A stretch of DNA of 64,000 bases from Sodalinema lacuna_A. GTDB lineage: Bacteria; Cyanobacteriota; Cyanobacteriia; Cyanobacteriales; Geitlerinemataceae. The position numbers and the translations under genes are program-made. The notes under the pieces were generated by a model that was not told where the DNA came from, searched no databases, and saw only the letters and a program-made list of their open reading frames with translations. This document shows, in pieces, positions 25,864 through 33,879 of the stretch (position 1 is the first letter of the stretch; each line of letters starts with the position of its first letter). The stretch covers positions 24,324 to 88,323 of the forward strand of contig FSSI02000018.1 in assembly GCA_900149785.2 (NCBI GenBank), in the 5' to 3' direction.

Positions 25864-25937
25864 TAGAAAGATGTCAAATTCTGGATCTTCGCCGACGACG
25901 AGTTCGTCATCTGGATCTAGGATCTGACATCTTTCTA
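25864..25937. promoter_or_regulatory. Long inverted repeat upstream of the SPOR/peptidoglycan-binding gene
   Basis: Perfect 13-bp arms, TAGAAAGATGTCA (25864-25876) and TGACATCTTTCTA (25925-25937), enclose 48 bases that themselves hold a GACGA/TCGTC hairpin and repeated GGATCT motifs. It lies 60 bases before the ATG at 25998 and could be a 5'-leader structure, an attenuator or a double operator. No T-run follows. Confidence 0.6.
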
Positions 25938-25997
25938 CTTTGCTTTCGTCCTTGGATTTTCCCCGACAGCGTTCTCGGCGTATCACCTCAAATTACC

Positions 25998-27206
25998 ATG
26001 TCTCACTTTCCTCTCCTGAGTTACCGGTTCTCCTCGATACCGGGGCCAACGGTTATAGTCCTGATGAGTTTAATGCTTTGGGGGGGAACTGGCTCGTCTG
26101 AGATGGTGCGAGCGTCGGTTCCTGGCCTGGATGGGCTTGACATGGGGCGTGAGGCGATCGCCCAACCCGTAGCCGAACCCCTCGCCCAAACGACAAGGGT
26201 TCTGCAATTTGCCGATACTGGGGATGATGTCGCCGAAGTGCAACTGTTGCTGACGGAATTTGGTTACTTCACAGAACCCGTCAGTGGCTTCTTTGGTCGA
26301 GAAACCCGGATAGCGGTAGCGGAGTTTCAGGAAGATGCGGGACTCCCGGTGAATGGGATCGTTGATGGGGAGACGCGACGAGCCTTATTTGGGGAGCCAG
26401 TCTCTGAGGGACTGTTTTCATCCAATCGCTGGTTGTCGTTTGGAGATCCGGTTCTCATGCGCGGTGATCAGACCGCAATTGTGGCCGAGTTACAGGCCGC
26501 CCTCAATGGGATCGGTTTAGGACCGATTCCAGAAGATAGCGTTTATGGCAATCAAACGGCGGCGGCGGTGCGAGAATTTCAGCGTCGCTATGGGATTGAT
26601 GCGCCGGTGTTGGGACAACTCGATCGCCGCACCGCGTTGATTTTATCAGGAGTCCTCGAAGGGCGTATTCCCCCCCCTGAGGCTCGGATAGAACTGAGTC
26701 AGGGAGATATGGGCTTTGAGGTGCATCAGTTGCAGCGGGTGTTGTCTCAAACACGACGGCCTCAAGGGGATACCTATTTTACTGTCTCGCCAACGGGGTT
26801 TTATGGTCCCATCACGGAAGGGGCCGTCCGGGCCTATCAGCGGGATAACAATCTGGCGGCGACTGGGATCGCCACGGAACGGACGTTAGAGCGCTTGTTT
26901 GCGGGCTATCGCTATGTGGTGGTGGTTCCTTTTCGTCCAAATCGCTCCCGGCTGGGAGAGATGAATCGGGTTCGCAGTGCGATCGCCCGTCTCGATGATT
27001 TACCGGGACTGCGGCCCCAGGCGTTGCGCTTCTATGATGATCGCCGGGGTCCTTATATTGATGCGGGTTGGTATCGTCAGCGAGATGAGGCTGAGGCCCG
27101 AGTGGCGGCGTTGCGCGATCGTGGCCTGATGAATGCTCGAGTTGAACACTTTAATGATCTCTTTGCTCGGATGCGTTTGTCTCAGGCAGAGTTAAAAACT
27201 AGGTAA
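25998..27206 (+). CDS. Peptidoglycan-binding domain protein with SPOR-like C-terminus
   Basis: 402 residues from the ATG at 25998; an earlier in-frame start would place the large inverted repeat inside the coding region. A signal or anchor segment is at about residues 17-32 (TVIVLMSLMLWGGTG). Three PG_binding_1-like units follow at about 75-130 (VQLLLTEFGYF, AVAEFQEDAGLPVNGIVD), 150-215 and 238-300. Residues 306-390 resemble a SPOR domain (YVVVVPF... GWYRQRDEAEARVAALRDRG). It is probably exported and binds the cell wall, perhaps at division sites. A DUF4090-type gene follows 16 bases later. Confidence 0.85.
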   Translation: MSHFPLLSYRFSSIPGPTVIVLMSLMLWGGTGSSEMVRASVPGLDGLDMGREAIAQPVAEPLAQTTRVLQFADTGDDVAEVQLLLTEFGYFTEPVSGFFGRETRIAVAEFQEDAGLPVNGIVDGETRRALFGEPVSEGLFSSNRWLSFGDPVLMRGDQTAIVAELQAALNGIGLGPIPEDSVYGNQTAAAVREFQRRYGIDAPVLGQLDRRTALILSGVLEGRIPPPEARIELSQGDMGFEVHQLQRVLSQTRRPQGDTYFTVSPTGFYGPITEGAVRAYQRDNNLAATGIATERTLERLFAGYRYVVVVPFRPNRSRLGEMNRVRSAIARLDDLPGLRPQALRFYDDRRGPYIDAGWYRQRDEAEARVAALRDRGLMNARVEHFNDLFARMRLSQAELKTR

Positions 27207-27222
27207 TCAGGAATTCATCAGG

Positions 27223-27552
27223 ATGTCTCGTGATTTAAATCCCGCAACTCCCTATCGAGGCGCTGAAGCCATCGAAGGCGCGATCGCCCGAGGAGTGGAT
27301 CTCGATGGAACCCCCATTCCCAACTCCCAACTCGAACTGTATCGAACCGTCATGGAACTCGAAGCTGGGCGGCCTCGCAGTGGTGTCACCAAAACCCTGC
27401 GCGATCGCATCGTCCGTATCGGCTGCAAACACTTCCCTCCCAGCGAACTCAACCGACTCCTTCAGGACGCTGAGTTCCTCCCCCTCACCCCCCAAGAGAC
27501 AGACTTTTTCTATCCCAATTATCCCAACTCTCCCCAAAAAAGCTCTTTCTAA
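27223..27552 (+). CDS. DUF4090-type small cyanobacterial protein
   Basis: 109 residues. The pattern A-x-x-G-A-E-A-I-E-G-A-I-A-R-G-V-D-L-D-G-T-P-I (about 11-33), ELYRTVMELEAGRPRSGV and RIVRIGCKHFPPSELNRLL matches what I recall of the DUF4090 family, a small soluble protein confined to cyanobacteria. Its function is unknown. It follows the SPOR protein gene closely on the same strand and could be co-transcribed. Confidence 0.7.
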   Translation: MSRDLNPATPYRGAEAIEGAIARGVDLDGTPIPNSQLELYRTVMELEAGRPRSGVTKTLRDRIVRIGCKHFPPSELNRLLQDAEFLPLTPQETDFFYPNYPNSPQKSSF

Positions 27553-27744
27553 AGATGGAGTGAGACCTGGCTTGTCACTGATTAGGCTACAGGTGGCTTA
27601 ATGATTCGTTAAGTTTCTCAGTGTGATCGCGATCGCACCCTCCATTCAAATTCCTGACTTCGTTGATTCGTAAATTTTATTTGCGGTTTATGAAGTTAGG
27701 TTGCAAAATGGAACTAATCGGTTGACAAAAGTAGAGTAACTACC

Positions 27745-28266
27745 ATGGCTTACGCCACTTCTTCCAACTTCACCTCAACTCAAGCCAACGCACTCTCGAC
27801 CGTCGAACCCACCTCCCTTGTTCCGGAAGTGTCGGCTCGTATCCAACGCCTCACCACAGATGACCAGTTGGCACTCCTGTGGTTTATCTATCTCGAAATG
27901 GGTAAATCCATCACCCCCGCCGCTCCTGGGGCTGCCCGTCTTCAGCTTGCTGAAGGCCTCCTGGCCCAAGTCAAAGCCCTCAGTTCCGAGGAACAGATGA
28001 GCTTCATGCGCGATCTCGTTGCCAAACGCAACAGCCCTCTCAGCCGCGCCTATGGGGTCTTCAACGCCAACACCAAACTCGGGTTCTGGTACTGTCTGGC
28101 CCAAGGTATGGATGAGGGAACCGTCGTGCGCGTCCCCCAAAGCTACAAACCCTCTCGTCCGGTGAAAGACTTGCTCAATGTCCTGATGACTCAGGCCAAC
28201 TTCAGCCAACAAATCACCATTCTGCGTAACGCCGTGGTGAACATGGGCTTTGATGCGCTCCGCTAG
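27745..28266 (+). CDS. Helical carotenoid protein (OCP N-terminal-domain homologue)
   Basis: 173 residues, only the all-helical N-terminal domain of the orange carotenoid protein. Residues that hold the carotenoid in OCP are kept: Trp46 and Tyr49 in LLWFIYLEMGKSITPAA, Trp115 in KLGFWYCL and Arg161 in QQITILRNAVVNMGFD. HCPs bind a ketocarotenoid and quench singlet oxygen or phycobilisome energy. The N-terminal arm (residues 1-20) is poorly conserved. The C-terminal half of OCP is replaced by a separate gene, CTDH, 106 bases downstream. HCP4 and HCP5 clades are those usually found beside CTDH; assigning the clade needs a tree. Confidence 0.95.
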   Translation: MAYATSSNFTSTQANALSTVEPTSLVPEVSARIQRLTTDDQLALLWFIYLEMGKSITPAAPGAARLQLAEGLLAQVKALSSEEQMSFMRDLVAKRNSPLSRAYGVFNANTKLGFWYCLAQGMDEGTVVRVPQSYKPSRPVKDLLNVLMTQANFSQQITILRNAVVNMGFDALR

Positions 28267-28309
28267 AGTCCCCTAGGACAACACCAAACCCTAATCCTGA
28301 ATCGAAACA

Positions 28310-28353
28310 GCGGAGTGGAGGTCAACTCAACCCCTTGACTCCGCCTTCTTTTT
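28310..28353 (+). terminator. Likely terminator between HCP and CTDH genes
   Basis: GCGGAGT (28310-28316) pairs with ACTCCGC (28338-28344), with a short inner TCAA/TTGA pairing, followed by TTCTTTTTAG. It may separate the two genes or lower expression of the second relative to the first. Confidence 0.6.
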
Positions 28354-28384
28354 AGACTCATCGAAGTCAATTATGAGGTCAATC

Positions 28385-28795
28385 ATGACAACCACGACCT
28401 ATCAGACCCCCATTCTGCCCGAGCTAAATGTCCCTGTCGTGATGGGGTATTTCCAGTCTCTCAATGCTGGAGACTGTTCGCAGACGGCTCAATACTTTGC
28501 CCCTTACGGCGAATTGCACCCACCCTTCCAAGGGGGAATTGTCGGTATTGACGCCATCAAGGGCTATCTCGAAGCCGAAGCCCAAAGCTTAACCTGTTTT
28601 CCTGAACAGGCCACGGTGCAAACCGCCAGCGATGGCTGTCAGCTTGTGCAAGTTCAGGGCCATGTCAAAACCCCCTACTTCTCGGTTCCCGTGGCTTGGA
28701 CGTTTAACCTCAACAGCCAATCTCAAATTGAACGGGTTGAGATTCGTCTGTTAGCCTCTCCCCAGCAACTGCTGGAGTTGCAACAGTTCAGCTAG
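28385..28795 (+). CDS. OCP C-terminal-domain homologue (CTDH), NTF2-like carotenoid carrier
   Basis: 136 residues from the ATG at 28385 (AGG stands 9 bases before it; an ATG 12 bases earlier is the alternative). The NTF2-like fold of the OCP C-terminal domain is plain: VVMGYFQSLNAGDCSQTAQYF, GELHPPFQGGIVGIDAIKGYLEAEA, and PVAWTFNLN with the conserved Trp, ending RLLASPQQLLEL as OCP does. CTDH dimers load carotenoid from membranes and pass it to HCP or apo-OCP. Three cysteines are present, one or more of which may permit disulfide-linked dimers. The HCP gene lies directly upstream. Confidence 0.93.
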   Translation: MTTTTYQTPILPELNVPVVMGYFQSLNAGDCSQTAQYFAPYGELHPPFQGGIVGIDAIKGYLEAEAQSLTCFPEQATVQTASDGCQLVQVQGHVKTPYFSVPVAWTFNLNSQSQIERVEIRLLASPQQLLELQQFS

Positions 28796-28811
28796 AGTCT
28801 CCGGCTAACCC

Positions 28812-29249
28812 CTAGACGGCGACAGAGTGGAGGAACATCTGTTCCATCCACTCTCGCCCTAAATCCACATCCTTGGCGGAACATTGCCAGTCGGGATGGG
28901 CGGTCATGAGTAAACTTTCTAAGGTTTCGTGATCAAACAGATGCCAGACTGGAGCGTTGTTGTAGGTGGTGGCGATCGCATAACAGTTACTGCTAATGCA
29001 ATAAATGCGGGGCGCGTCCACAATGCGACCTAATTCCAGACTATCCCCCGGTTGCAATCCCCGAAACCGCAAAATCGTCTGTTTAAAGTGATCAAAATCC
29101 GCTGGCGACAACCCCGGAACCGTCGTACACCAGTCTTGATTCCCATTCACCCATAGCCAGTACCGTCGGTTGGGATCAATTCCCCGTAACCAAGGCTGTT
29201 CATCATCGAGGCGATAGCGAGGGGCGAGGGGAAAATGGGCGTCCATCAT
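28812..29249 (-). CDS. Hypothetical protein, 145 residues
   Basis: No family recognised. The protein is soluble, rich in aromatic residues (PWLRGIDPNRRYWLWVNGNQDW) and mixed alpha/beta in pattern. Two adjacent ATG codons at 29249 and 29246 could start it. It converges on CTDH with 16 bases between the stop codons. Good codon use and a clear frame support a real gene. Confidence 0.6.
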   Translation of the reverse strand: MMDAHFPLAPRYRLDDEQPWLRGIDPNRRYWLWVNGNQDWCTTVPGLSPADFDHFKQTILRFRGLQPGDSLELGRIVDAPRIYCISSNCYAIATTYNNAPVWHLFDHETLESLLMTAHPDWQCSAKDVDLGREWMEQMFLHSVAV

Positions 29250-29350
29250 GGTGTTGACTGTTAGCTAGGCTACATCAACCAATTTGTCAAGTGATCCCCA
29301 AGGTTGTCAATTTAACGTTGAAAATCTTATAGATTATATGTATTTATGTA

Positions 29351-29390
29351 ACAAATGGGGGACAGTCTCACAGGGCTGTCCCCCATTTGT
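29351..29390. terminator. Perfect 15-bp hairpin after cysS
   Basis: ACAAATGGGGGACAG (29351-29365) and its exact inverse CTGTCCCCCATTTGT (29376-29390) enclose ten bases. It starts eight bases after the cysS stop on the minus strand. There is no T-run, so it may act as a factor-independent barrier, a 3'-end stabiliser or a weak terminator. Confidence 0.6.
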
Positions 29391-29397
29391 TGGGGCC

Positions 29398-30828
29398 TTA
29401 ACCGCGAATAAAGGTCGTTCCGCTAGGCTGATCCACCAGCGTTACATTCTGACGCTTCAACTCCTCCCGAATGCGATCGGCTTCACTAAAGTTTTTCGCC
29501 TTGCGGGCCGCCTGTCGTTCCTCAATCATGGTCTGAATCGCCGCATCACTTAAACCATCGAGTTCAGAAGACTCCTCGGGGCTAGATTCCAATCCTAAGA
29601 CCGCCGCTAACTCCACTAACGTGGTCCATTGTCGTTGCAGGTGTTGGGAGTCTTCGGAAATCTCGCCGCTGTGGGCCAAGATATTCCCCACCCGGCGTAA
29701 CTCCTTGGCTAACTCAAACACCACCGCCAAGCCGCCCGAGGTATTGAAATCATCATCCATCGCTGTTTGGAAGGAGGCTTTAACCTGGGGAAGCGACTCA
29801 ATGGGGGCGTCACTGGGCCAATTGAGTTGTTTCCCGAAGCGATCGCCAAACCGCAGGCCATCCTCAAGCGTCGCCCAGCTATTCTCAGCCGAGGCGATCG
29901 CCTCATCGGTGAAGTCCAACGGCTTACGATATTGGGCCTGAAGCACAAACAGCCGCAACACCATCGGGTCAATCTGCGTTAACAACTCGCGAATGGTGGT
30001 GAAATTGCCCAAAGACTTGGACATCTTCTCCCCATTGACGCGAACCATACCATTATGAGTCCAGTATTTAGCCAAAGGTTGACCGTGAGCGCCCTCGGAT
30101 TGGGCAATTTCGTTCTCATGGTGAGGAAACACCAAATCTCCGCCACCGCCATGAATATCAATCGTCTCCCCAAGCTGTGAACGAATCATGGCCGAACATT
30201 CAATATGCCAACCGGGACGACCTCGACCCCAGGGCGAGTCCCAGCCAGGTTCGTCCTCTTGGCTACCTTTCCACAAGGCAAAATCGAAGGGATGGCGTTT
30301 GCGGTCATCGGCACTCACGCGACCACTCGCCCCTGACTGCATATCCTCAGGTTTGCGTCCCGAGAGTTTACCGTAACTCGGGAAGCGTTCGACACTGTAG
30401 TAAACATCCCCGGCTGCTGCATAGGCGAGATCGCGATCGATCAGAGTTTCGATGAGGTCACAGATTTCGGGGATATGGTCCGTGACGCGGGGATAGTCAT
30501 CGGCATCAGCCACATTGAGTTGGCGGATATCCCGGAAATAGGCCTCGATATATTGCTGAGAAATCTCCGCCATAGACACGCCGCGTTCCTTGGCCCGTTT
30601 GAGGATTTTGTCGTCAATGTCGGTGAAGTTTTGCAGATAGCGAACGCGATAGCCGCGCCATTGCAGATACCGACGCACCGTATCCCAGACAATATAGGAG
30701 CGTGCATGACCCAGGTGGCAGTCGTCATAGACGGTGACACCACAGCAGTACATTTTGACCTCGCCGGGAACTGTCGGTTCAAAGGGTTCTTTGGTCCGGG
30801 TTTGAGTGTTGTAAATGCTGAGGGTCAT
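29398..30828 (-). CDS. cysS: Cysteinyl-tRNA synthetase
   Basis: 476 residues from the ATG at 30828 (a TTG nine bases upstream is less likely). The class I signature is CGVTVYDDCHLGHARSY (HIGH motif, residues about 26-42), the zinc ligands are the Cys there with GWHIECSAM, and MSKSLGN is the KMSKS loop. It charges tRNA-Cys in the cytoplasm. The gene stands alone, with a heptamer array before its start and a strong hairpin after its stop. Confidence 0.98.
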   Translation of the reverse strand: MTLSIYNTQTRTKEPFEPTVPGEVKMYCCGVTVYDDCHLGHARSYIVWDTVRRYLQWRGYRVRYLQNFTDIDDKILKRAKERGVSMAEISQQYIEAYFRDIRQLNVADADDYPRVTDHIPEICDLIETLIDRDLAYAAAGDVYYSVERFPSYGKLSGRKPEDMQSGASGRVSADDRKRHPFDFALWKGSQEDEPGWDSPWGRGRPGWHIECSAMIRSQLGETIDIHGGGGDLVFPHHENEIAQSEGAHGQPLAKYWTHNGMVRVNGEKMSKSLGNFTTIRELLTQIDPMVLRLFVLQAQYRKPLDFTDEAIASAENSWATLEDGLRFGDRFGKQLNWPSDAPIESLPQVKASFQTAMDDDFNTSGGLAVVFELAKELRRVGNILAHSGEISEDSQHLQRQWTTLVELAAVLGLESSPEESSELDGLSDAAIQTMIEERQAARKAKNFSEADRIREELKRQNVTLVDQPSGTTFIRG

Positions 30829-30901
30829 TGGGGACAAGGATTTCAGGTTGATTTAAGGGACTTGGTTTTAGTGTAGCGGATTGGGGGGGACGGGAGAAGA
30901 A

Positions 30902-30950
30902 GGCAAGAGGCAAGAGGCAAGAGGCAAGAGGCAAGAGGCAAGAGACAAGA
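30902..30950. repeat. Heptamer array E (GGCAAGA x6 plus GACAAGA)
   Basis: Six perfect units from 30902 to 30943, then one with a single change. It lies in the 5' region of cysS. The unit differs from GGGAAYA at the third and sixth bases and occurs elsewhere as single units flanking the other arrays. Confidence 0.9.
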
Positions 30951-30994
30951 CGTGGGGGCGTACCGCAAGTGGCGCGCCCTCTTCTGGGAACAGG

Positions 30995-32440
30995 TTAGGC
31001 CCAGATGCGATCGAGGAGATTGTAGAAGGGTTGCCAATCGTCGGCGGTGGTGATGGGGTCCCAAATCGCTTCAATTTCGGGACGGACGGGAATCAGGTTG
31101 GGGTTGGCCGCAGCAATCCGGGCTTGAATCTCCGTCAGTTCACTGTTGGAGTAGGCTTGTAGGAGGCGATGATAGACGCCAGTCCAGGGTTGGAGAACTT
31201 GGGGGGGATCGGCTTTGGCAAAGATGGCGTCTTGGTCATCTCGCCATTGGGGGGAAAATTGTTGACGTAGTTGGCTGAAGAAGTCATGATAGCCGACGTC
31301 GTTCTCTTGCAACAGTTCTACGGTGAGTTGGACGAGTTCTCGGCCCTCGGCTTCGTTGAGATCAACCAATCCTAGGCGGCGTAGCATTCCTTGACGGTAA
31401 TGTTGTTCGTAGTGGCGATCGAAGTCACTGAGGGCCTCGGTCATGGCTTCGGGGGTTAAGTCGGGGGTTACGCCGGCGAGGGGTTGTTGGAGGAGTTCTA
31501 GGTTGAGTTTACAGACTAAGGGCTGGTTGCCGTAGCTGTAACGGCCGTAATAGTCGAAATAGGCGGCGGTGAATTTGGGATCGTAGCTGGGGATGAAGGC
31601 GTAGGGGCCATAGTCGAAGCTTTCCCCGGTGATGGACATGTTGTCGGTGTTGAGAACCGCATGACAGAAGCCAGCCACCATCCATTGGGCCGCGAGTTTG
31701 GCGGTGCGATGGACGAGATCTTGGTAAAACTGAAGGGAGGCGTTGGGTTGGCGGCGATCGATGTGAGGATAGTAGATCTCAATCACGTGATCGAGGAGGG
31801 TTTTGCTGAGATCTTTACGTCGTAGGTAATGGAGGCGTTCAAAGGTGCCAAAGCGAATATGAGACTGACTCAGTCGTACCATGACGCAGGACCGAGTGGG
31901 GGAGGGTTCGTCTCCCCGCCAGAGTTGTTCGCCGGTTTCGATGACGGTCAGACAGCCGGAGGTGTTCACTCCGAGACGGGCCAGGGTTTCTGAGGCGATG
32001 ACTTCTCGCACTCCTCCTTTGAGGGTGAGGCGGCCATCTCCTCCTCGTGAATAGGGGGTTCTGCCACTTCCTTTGGTGCCAAAATCGTAGAGTTGGCCGT
32101 CAGTTCCTCGCACTTGTCCGTAGAGAAATCCTCGTCCATCGCCGAGTCGAGGGTTATACTCACCGAATTGGTAGCCATGGTAACAGAGGGCAAGACAGGG
32201 GGCTGAGCCGCGAAATTTTGCGAAATATTCGATAAAATGGTCGTCAGACACCTGTTTGGGGTCGAGTCCGACTTTGGGAAGCAGGCGATCGCCGCGAAAG
32301 CGTAAGATATGGGTGGGAAAGTCCGCTGCTTCGACTCGGTCGTAGTAGTCGTCTCCCAAGGCTTCGAGGGCAGTTTCATACTCTAGGTTGAGAAACGGAT
32401 TGTGAGATAGATGGGACTGCGAACTTTCAGAAACGGTCAT
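30995..32440 (-). CDS. selO: SelO-type protein adenylyltransferase (YdiU family)
   Basis: 481 residues from the ATG at 32440; the in-frame extension upstream is not conserved. Kinase-fold pseudokinase that transfers AMP to Ser, Thr or Tyr of target proteins under redox stress. Key parts: YDFGTKGSGRTPYSRGGDGR with the phosphate-binding Lys123, LKGGVREVIASETL, the catalytic-type NTDNMSITGESFDYGPYAF and the metal-binding DYGP. Members sometimes carry a C-terminal selenocysteine; none is evident here. Transcribed alone. Confidence 0.95.
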   Translation of the reverse strand: MTVSESSQSHLSHNPFLNLEYETALEALGDDYYDRVEAADFPTHILRFRGDRLLPKVGLDPKQVSDDHFIEYFAKFRGSAPCLALCYHGYQFGEYNPRLGDGRGFLYGQVRGTDGQLYDFGTKGSGRTPYSRGGDGRLTLKGGVREVIASETLARLGVNTSGCLTVIETGEQLWRGDEPSPTRSCVMVRLSQSHIRFGTFERLHYLRRKDLSKTLLDHVIEIYYPHIDRRQPNASLQFYQDLVHRTAKLAAQWMVAGFCHAVLNTDNMSITGESFDYGPYAFIPSYDPKFTAAYFDYYGRYSYGNQPLVCKLNLELLQQPLAGVTPDLTPEAMTEALSDFDRHYEQHYRQGMLRRLGLVDLNEAEGRELVQLTVELLQENDVGYHDFFSQLRQQFSPQWRDDQDAIFAKADPPQVLQPWTGVYHRLLQAYSNSELTEIQARIAAANPNLIPVRPEIEAIWDPITTADDWQPFYNLLDRIWA

Positions 32441-32669
32441 TCGGTAAGATATTGTGAAATTAGTGGGTCTAGCTGCGTCGGCAAAGGCACAGTTACTCTC
32501 CCATTCTCGCAAACTTTGTTCAATGGATGCAAGGAACTGTTATGACGTTTTGGGCGATCGCTTCAATCCGGTTCCCTAAGCGAATTGAAGCATGGCTGGT
32601 CTCTCTGATGGGCGGTGAAGACCTCGGTTGTCTTTTTGGTATTATTTTTGAGTCTGAATCACTGAAACA

Positions 32670-33770
32670 ATGCTAGATTATTTGCCTGAATATTTGCCGA
32701 ACACATTGGATTTAAATGAGTTATTTCAATGGAGTTCCATGATTGTTGGGGCAGGGCTAACGTTAGCCTTGATTTTTGTGCTGCGTCCCATCATCATTTT
32801 TTTAAATCGTCCACAAGAAAACTCGTCTCAAATCTCTAAACTTTATCAGGTTTTATTGCAGCCAAATCTCCAGATTTTGGGGATTCTTTTAAGTTTAGGA
32901 GCTTTAGAGTTTGCGGCGCTGCGGTTTGAGGTTAGACCTTGGCTAGAAACCCCCTTAAGTCTGGCATTTACGGTGGCGATCGCCTGGTTTTTGTCTCAGG
33001 TTGCTGCCCAGCTTTTTGATGTTTATTTATTGGATATTGTCCTCAGAAAAGGAAGTAAAATCAATGAATTATTAAACCTAGGAAAGCTGGTTTCAAATCT
33101 AGCGATTATTATCGGCGCTATTTTTGTTTTTGCCCAAACCCATCAAGTGAACTTACTGGGTTTATTAGCAAGTTTAGGAATTGGCGGTTTAGCCGTTGCC
33201 TTTGCCGCCCAAAAGACCCTCGAACAAATTTTAGGCGGAATTGTATTATATCTCGACAAACCCTTTACGATTGACGATTATGTTGGACTCCCCGATGGAA
33301 CATTCGGACGAGTAGAATCTATTGGCTTACGCTCAACTAAAATCCGCTGTTCTGGGAAAGGAACCCTAATGATTATCCCCAATGGGAATCTCACCCAAAT
33401 GACGGTGGAAAACTTCACCGGGGGTAAAAAAGTGATGGCAATTCTCTACCTCAACTTTGAGCAAGAGATCCCAGAAGATGAACGAGCCTTAATTCGCCAG
33501 GTGATTATCCGAGGAACCTCTGACATTTTTGGGATTGATTCTCGTAATACAGATGTCACTTTTAAGTCAATACGAGAAAAAAGTAGCCCCATCAAAACTC
33601 AAGCCCAAACCACCTTCTTTATCCTGGGTTCAGGAAGCGTCTCGATGGAAATTCGCCGTCAAGTCCTTGATGTTGCCAACCAAAAAATTGCCCAACAACT
33701 CAAAGAGTACGGTGTTATTTTTGACATTGATGAGCCAACAATTTATGTGGATTCTCCCATCACAATTTAA
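32670..33770 (+). CDS. MscS-family mechanosensitive channel, paralogue 1
   Basis: 366 residues. Transmembrane helices lie at about 22-45, 66-84, 96-118 and 138-157. The pore helix TM3 is LLASLGIGGLAVAFAAQKTL (166-185), followed by the MscS beta domain (GIVLYLDKPFTIDDYVGLPDGTFGRVESIGLRSTKIR). It opens under membrane tension to release ions on hypo-osmotic shock. The next gene is a diverged paralogue in the same orientation 109 bases away. Confidence 0.93.
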   Translation: MLDYLPEYLPNTLDLNELFQWSSMIVGAGLTLALIFVLRPIIIFLNRPQENSSQISKLYQVLLQPNLQILGILLSLGALEFAALRFEVRPWLETPLSLAFTVAIAWFLSQVAAQLFDVYLLDIVLRKGSKINELLNLGKLVSNLAIIIGAIFVFAQTHQVNLLGLLASLGIGGLAVAFAAQKTLEQILGGIVLYLDKPFTIDDYVGLPDGTFGRVESIGLRSTKIRCSGKGTLMIIPNGNLTQMTVENFTGGKKVMAILYLNFEQEIPEDERALIRQVIIRGTSDIFGIDSRNTDVTFKSIREKSSPIKTQAQTTFFILGSGSVSMEIRRQVLDVANQKIAQQLKEYGVIFDIDEPTIYVDSPITI

Positions 33771-33879
33771 TACAATATGAGCAGTTTTCTGGATTTCTTT
33801 TAGTTTTAATTGAGTCACCCTAGACAATTCCGGGGTTGTCTAATCTGCTGCAATCACGACAACGTCACGCCTAACACCA

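Noticed and set aside
27722..27727. TTGACA as the -35 box of the HCP gene
   Set aside because: It lies only 18 bases before the ATG, so the -10 would fall inside the coding region.
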